From NCBI GenBank assembly GCA_013349695.1, contig DUZD01000133.1:1-7418 (forward strand): DNA of 7,418 nt. The letters run 5' to 3'. Position 1 is the first letter of the stretch. The number at the start of each line of letters is the position of its first letter. The notes under the pieces are model-generated. The model was given only the letters and a program-made list of their open reading frames with translations, was not told the origin of the DNA and ran no database searches. The position numbers and the translations under genes were made by a program. The DNA is from Rhodospirillaceae bacterium. GTDB taxonomy: Bacteria; Pseudomonadota; Alphaproteobacteria; Rhodospirillales; 2-02-FULL-58-16. Of the stretch, positions 6,545-7,418 are shown in pieces.

Positions 6545-7200
6545 TAAGCCAAAAACTCTCTAACCCACTGTTTTATCTGCATCATTTGCATCTGCGGATT
6601 GGGGTTGTTAAATCGCCACTCACATTCCTTCAAAAACAGTGGAAAATGCTCCCTGGGAACCCCGTTGAATTTCCGCATGTGACGCTTCGCCTGATTCCAA
6701 AAATTCTCGATACCGTTGATGTGGTTCTTCTTGTCTGCAAAGAGCTTGGAGTGGTTGATCCGAAAGTGCTTGAAGTCCGAAACATCCAACGCATTGTAGC
6801 CTCTCCAGCCGTCGGAATAAACGATGCTGTCAGGAACAACTTTCCGTTGGATGATGGGCATCAAGGTGTCGGACCGGGCATCCTGAATGATCTTCGTGTA
6901 AACCCTGCCCCCACGCTTCAACAGCCCGAAAACCGGGACTTTTCCCGCAGCGCCACGGCCCCGCTTTCCTTTGCGGCTACCACCAAAATAGGACTCGTCC
7001 ACTTCGATCTCGCCACCGACAACCCTGTCGGACTCCTGCTCAAGGTGATAGGCGATGATTTCTCGCAGACGATGAAAATAATATGCCGCCGTTTTGCGAT
7101 TGACGCCAACAAGCGACGCCGCGCAACGGGCCGTCGTCCCCGCTACAAAATGCTCGATCAGACGACCCTGTTTCACCTTGCTTAACCGACTCTTTCTCAT
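6544..7200 (-). CDS. IS1595-family (ISXO2-like) transposase
   Basis: This 218-aa DDE-type transposase cuts and joins the ends of its own element. The start is the ATG at 7198-7200, preceded by GAGGGA about 6 nt upstream; the product begins MRKSRLSK, as I recall for related elements. An in-frame ATG at 7210-7212 is possible, and the frame stays open upstream through the terminal repeat into flanking DNA, which is incidental. Residues about 22-46 form a helix-turn-helix-like region (AASLVGVNRKTAAYYFHRLR). The catalytic region shows VDESYFGG (Asp68), YSDGWRGY (Asp130) and HINGIENFWNQAKRH (Asn162/Glu165 as the third site; I cannot say which from sequence alone), then a CEWRFNNP tail motif. A basic glycine-rich patch, SRKGKRGRGAAGK, follows the first Asp, as is usual in the ISXO2-like domain. 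No frameshift or stop is seen. Confidence 0.95.
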   Translation of the reverse strand: MRKSRLSKVKQGRLIEHFVAGTTARCAASLVGVNRKTAAYYFHRLREIIAYHLEQESDRVVGGEIEVDESYFGGSRKGKRGRGAAGKVPVFGLLKRGGRVYTKIIQDARSDTLMPIIQRKVVPDSIVYSDGWRGYNALDVSDFKHFRINHSKLFADKKNHINGIENFWNQAKRHMRKFNGVPREHFPLFLKECEWRFNNPNPQMQMMQIKQWVREFLA

Positions 7201-7225
7201 GCCATCCCTCATAACACCTAACGGC

Positions 7226-7243
7226 GTTATCTGGGACAGCCCC
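7226..7243 (-). repeat. IS right terminal inverted repeat
   Basis: Read on the minus strand this is GGGGCTGTCCCAGATAAC, identical over 18 of 18 bases to the repeat at 6527-6544. It marks the end of the element on the transposase 5' side; the transposase ATG follows 25 bp inside. Confidence 0.95.
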
Positions 7244-7418
7244 ATAATTTTATTGCACAATGATTTTACGACGGCGTAGGCAATTTGGATATCTCCGCCG
7301 TCTTTGCCGGATAGACAAGGCATTATTTTCTCATTAATAGATTTAAACATTTTCTTATTATCAGACGCGGATTTTTTCTTATTACTAGACGCGGACTTTT
7401 TGTGAGCTTTGAGCACAG
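7244..7418 (-). pseudogene. Unrecognised lysine-rich reading frame interrupted by the IS (partial)
   Basis: A minus-strand frame is open from the window edge to the IS boundary (about 57 codons). The first visible possible start is a GTG at 7414-7416, but the gene may begin outside the window; an ATG at 7348-7350 is another option, with a weak ribosome site. The product has a lysine/serine-rich repeat region followed by a more globular part (MPCLSGKDGGDIQIAYAVVKSLCNKI). I do not recognise it. If the IS and one target copy are removed, the frame continues as CNKIIIKKGAVRL and stops at TGA 6491-6493, so the IS may have hit only the last codons. As it stands the frame runs through the terminal repeat into the transposase. 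Confidence 0.45.
7354..7401 (-). repeat. 24-bp tandem repeat, two copies, in-frame
   Basis: Two adjacent 24-bp units (7354-7377 and 7378-7401) encode the octapeptides KKSASSNK and KKSASDNK in the interrupted frame. The unit length is a multiple of three, so copy-number change would keep the frame. The encoded repeat is basic and low-complexity. Confidence 0.85.

Larger units (their letters stand above)
6527..7243 (-). mobile_element. IS1595-family insertion sequence, complete, 717 bp
   Basis: The element is bounded by perfect 18-bp terminal inverted repeats and contains one complete transposase gene filling almost all of its length. The size and transposase type fit the smaller IS1595 groups (ISXO2-like transposase). 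The 8-bp flanks are ATACTTTA on the left and ATAATTTT on the right, matching at 6 of 8 positions and AT-rich. IS1595 elements are known to make 8-bp target duplications, so these may be a slightly mutated duplication. It interrupts the reading frame at 7244-7418. With intact ends and an intact gene it could still be mobile. Confidence 0.92.

Noticed and set aside
6382..7243. Calling the mobile element as 862 bp out to the solo IS end
   Set aside because: The 18-bp ends match perfectly only for 6527-7243, the flanking 8-mers match better there, and the size fits the transposase gene without the extra 145 bp.
7354..7401. Start of a CRISPR array
   Set aside because: There are only two directly adjacent 24-bp units with no spacers, and they sit in a reading frame encoding a repeated octapeptide.
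6544..7416. A single 290-aa transposase starting near the right window edge
   Set aside because: The first 72 codons cross the IS terminal repeat into flanking DNA. The ATG at 7200 has a good ribosome site and matches where the transposase domain begins.

Overview
The window looks like chromosomal DNA of an alphaproteobacterium, probably of a Rhodospirillales type. The main evidence is a four-gene minus-strand block, DUF3576 lipoprotein - leuS - lptE - holA, an order I associate with alphaproteobacteria, together with high-GC codon use in these genes. The species cannot be named from the sequence.

Layout, read along the minus strand (right to left). At the right edge (7244-7418) is the interrupted end of an unrecognised, lower-GC, lysine-rich reading frame containing a 24-bp tandem repeat. 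It is broken by a complete 717-bp IS1595-family insertion sequence (6527-7243) with perfect 18-bp terminal inverted repeats and an apparently intact 218-aa transposase. Downstream of the IS, a 185-bp gap (6342-6526) holds a 35-bp sequence repeated at a 60-bp period and an extra solo copy of the IS end. Then comes the housekeeping block: DUF3576 lipoprotein (5805-6341), leucyl-tRNA synthetase (3214-5778), LPS-assembly lipoprotein LptE (2688-3227) and DNA polymerase III delta subunit HolA (1657-2691). leuS/lptE overlap by 14 nt and lptE/holA by 4 nt (GTGA), so the last three genes are very probably translationally coupled.

The left part (1-1656) is decaying or accessory. A cysH-like (P)APS reductase gene (546-1300) has a near-ideal sigma-70 promoter and a good ribosome binding site. 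However, it carries a one-base frameshift that puts the catalytic C-terminal ECG motif out of frame, and it has also lost one cysteine of the expected Cys-Cys pair. The spacer between it and holA contains a short stretch resembling a decayed ParB tail (low confidence). At the left edge is a small unrecognised single-pass membrane protein gene whose frame stays open beyond its TAG stop to the window edge, so it may be a nonsense-interrupted longer gene.

The block combines translation (LeuRS), outer-membrane LPS export (LptE), replication (HolA) and an envelope lipoprotein of unknown function; they share transcription rather than a pathway. I see no convincing new multi-gene system. The points most worth checking are the cysH decay behind an intact promoter, the IS junction upstream of an essential operon with its outward -10 box, a Pro-to-Gln change in the LeuRS editing motif, and the in-frame TAG at the left edge.
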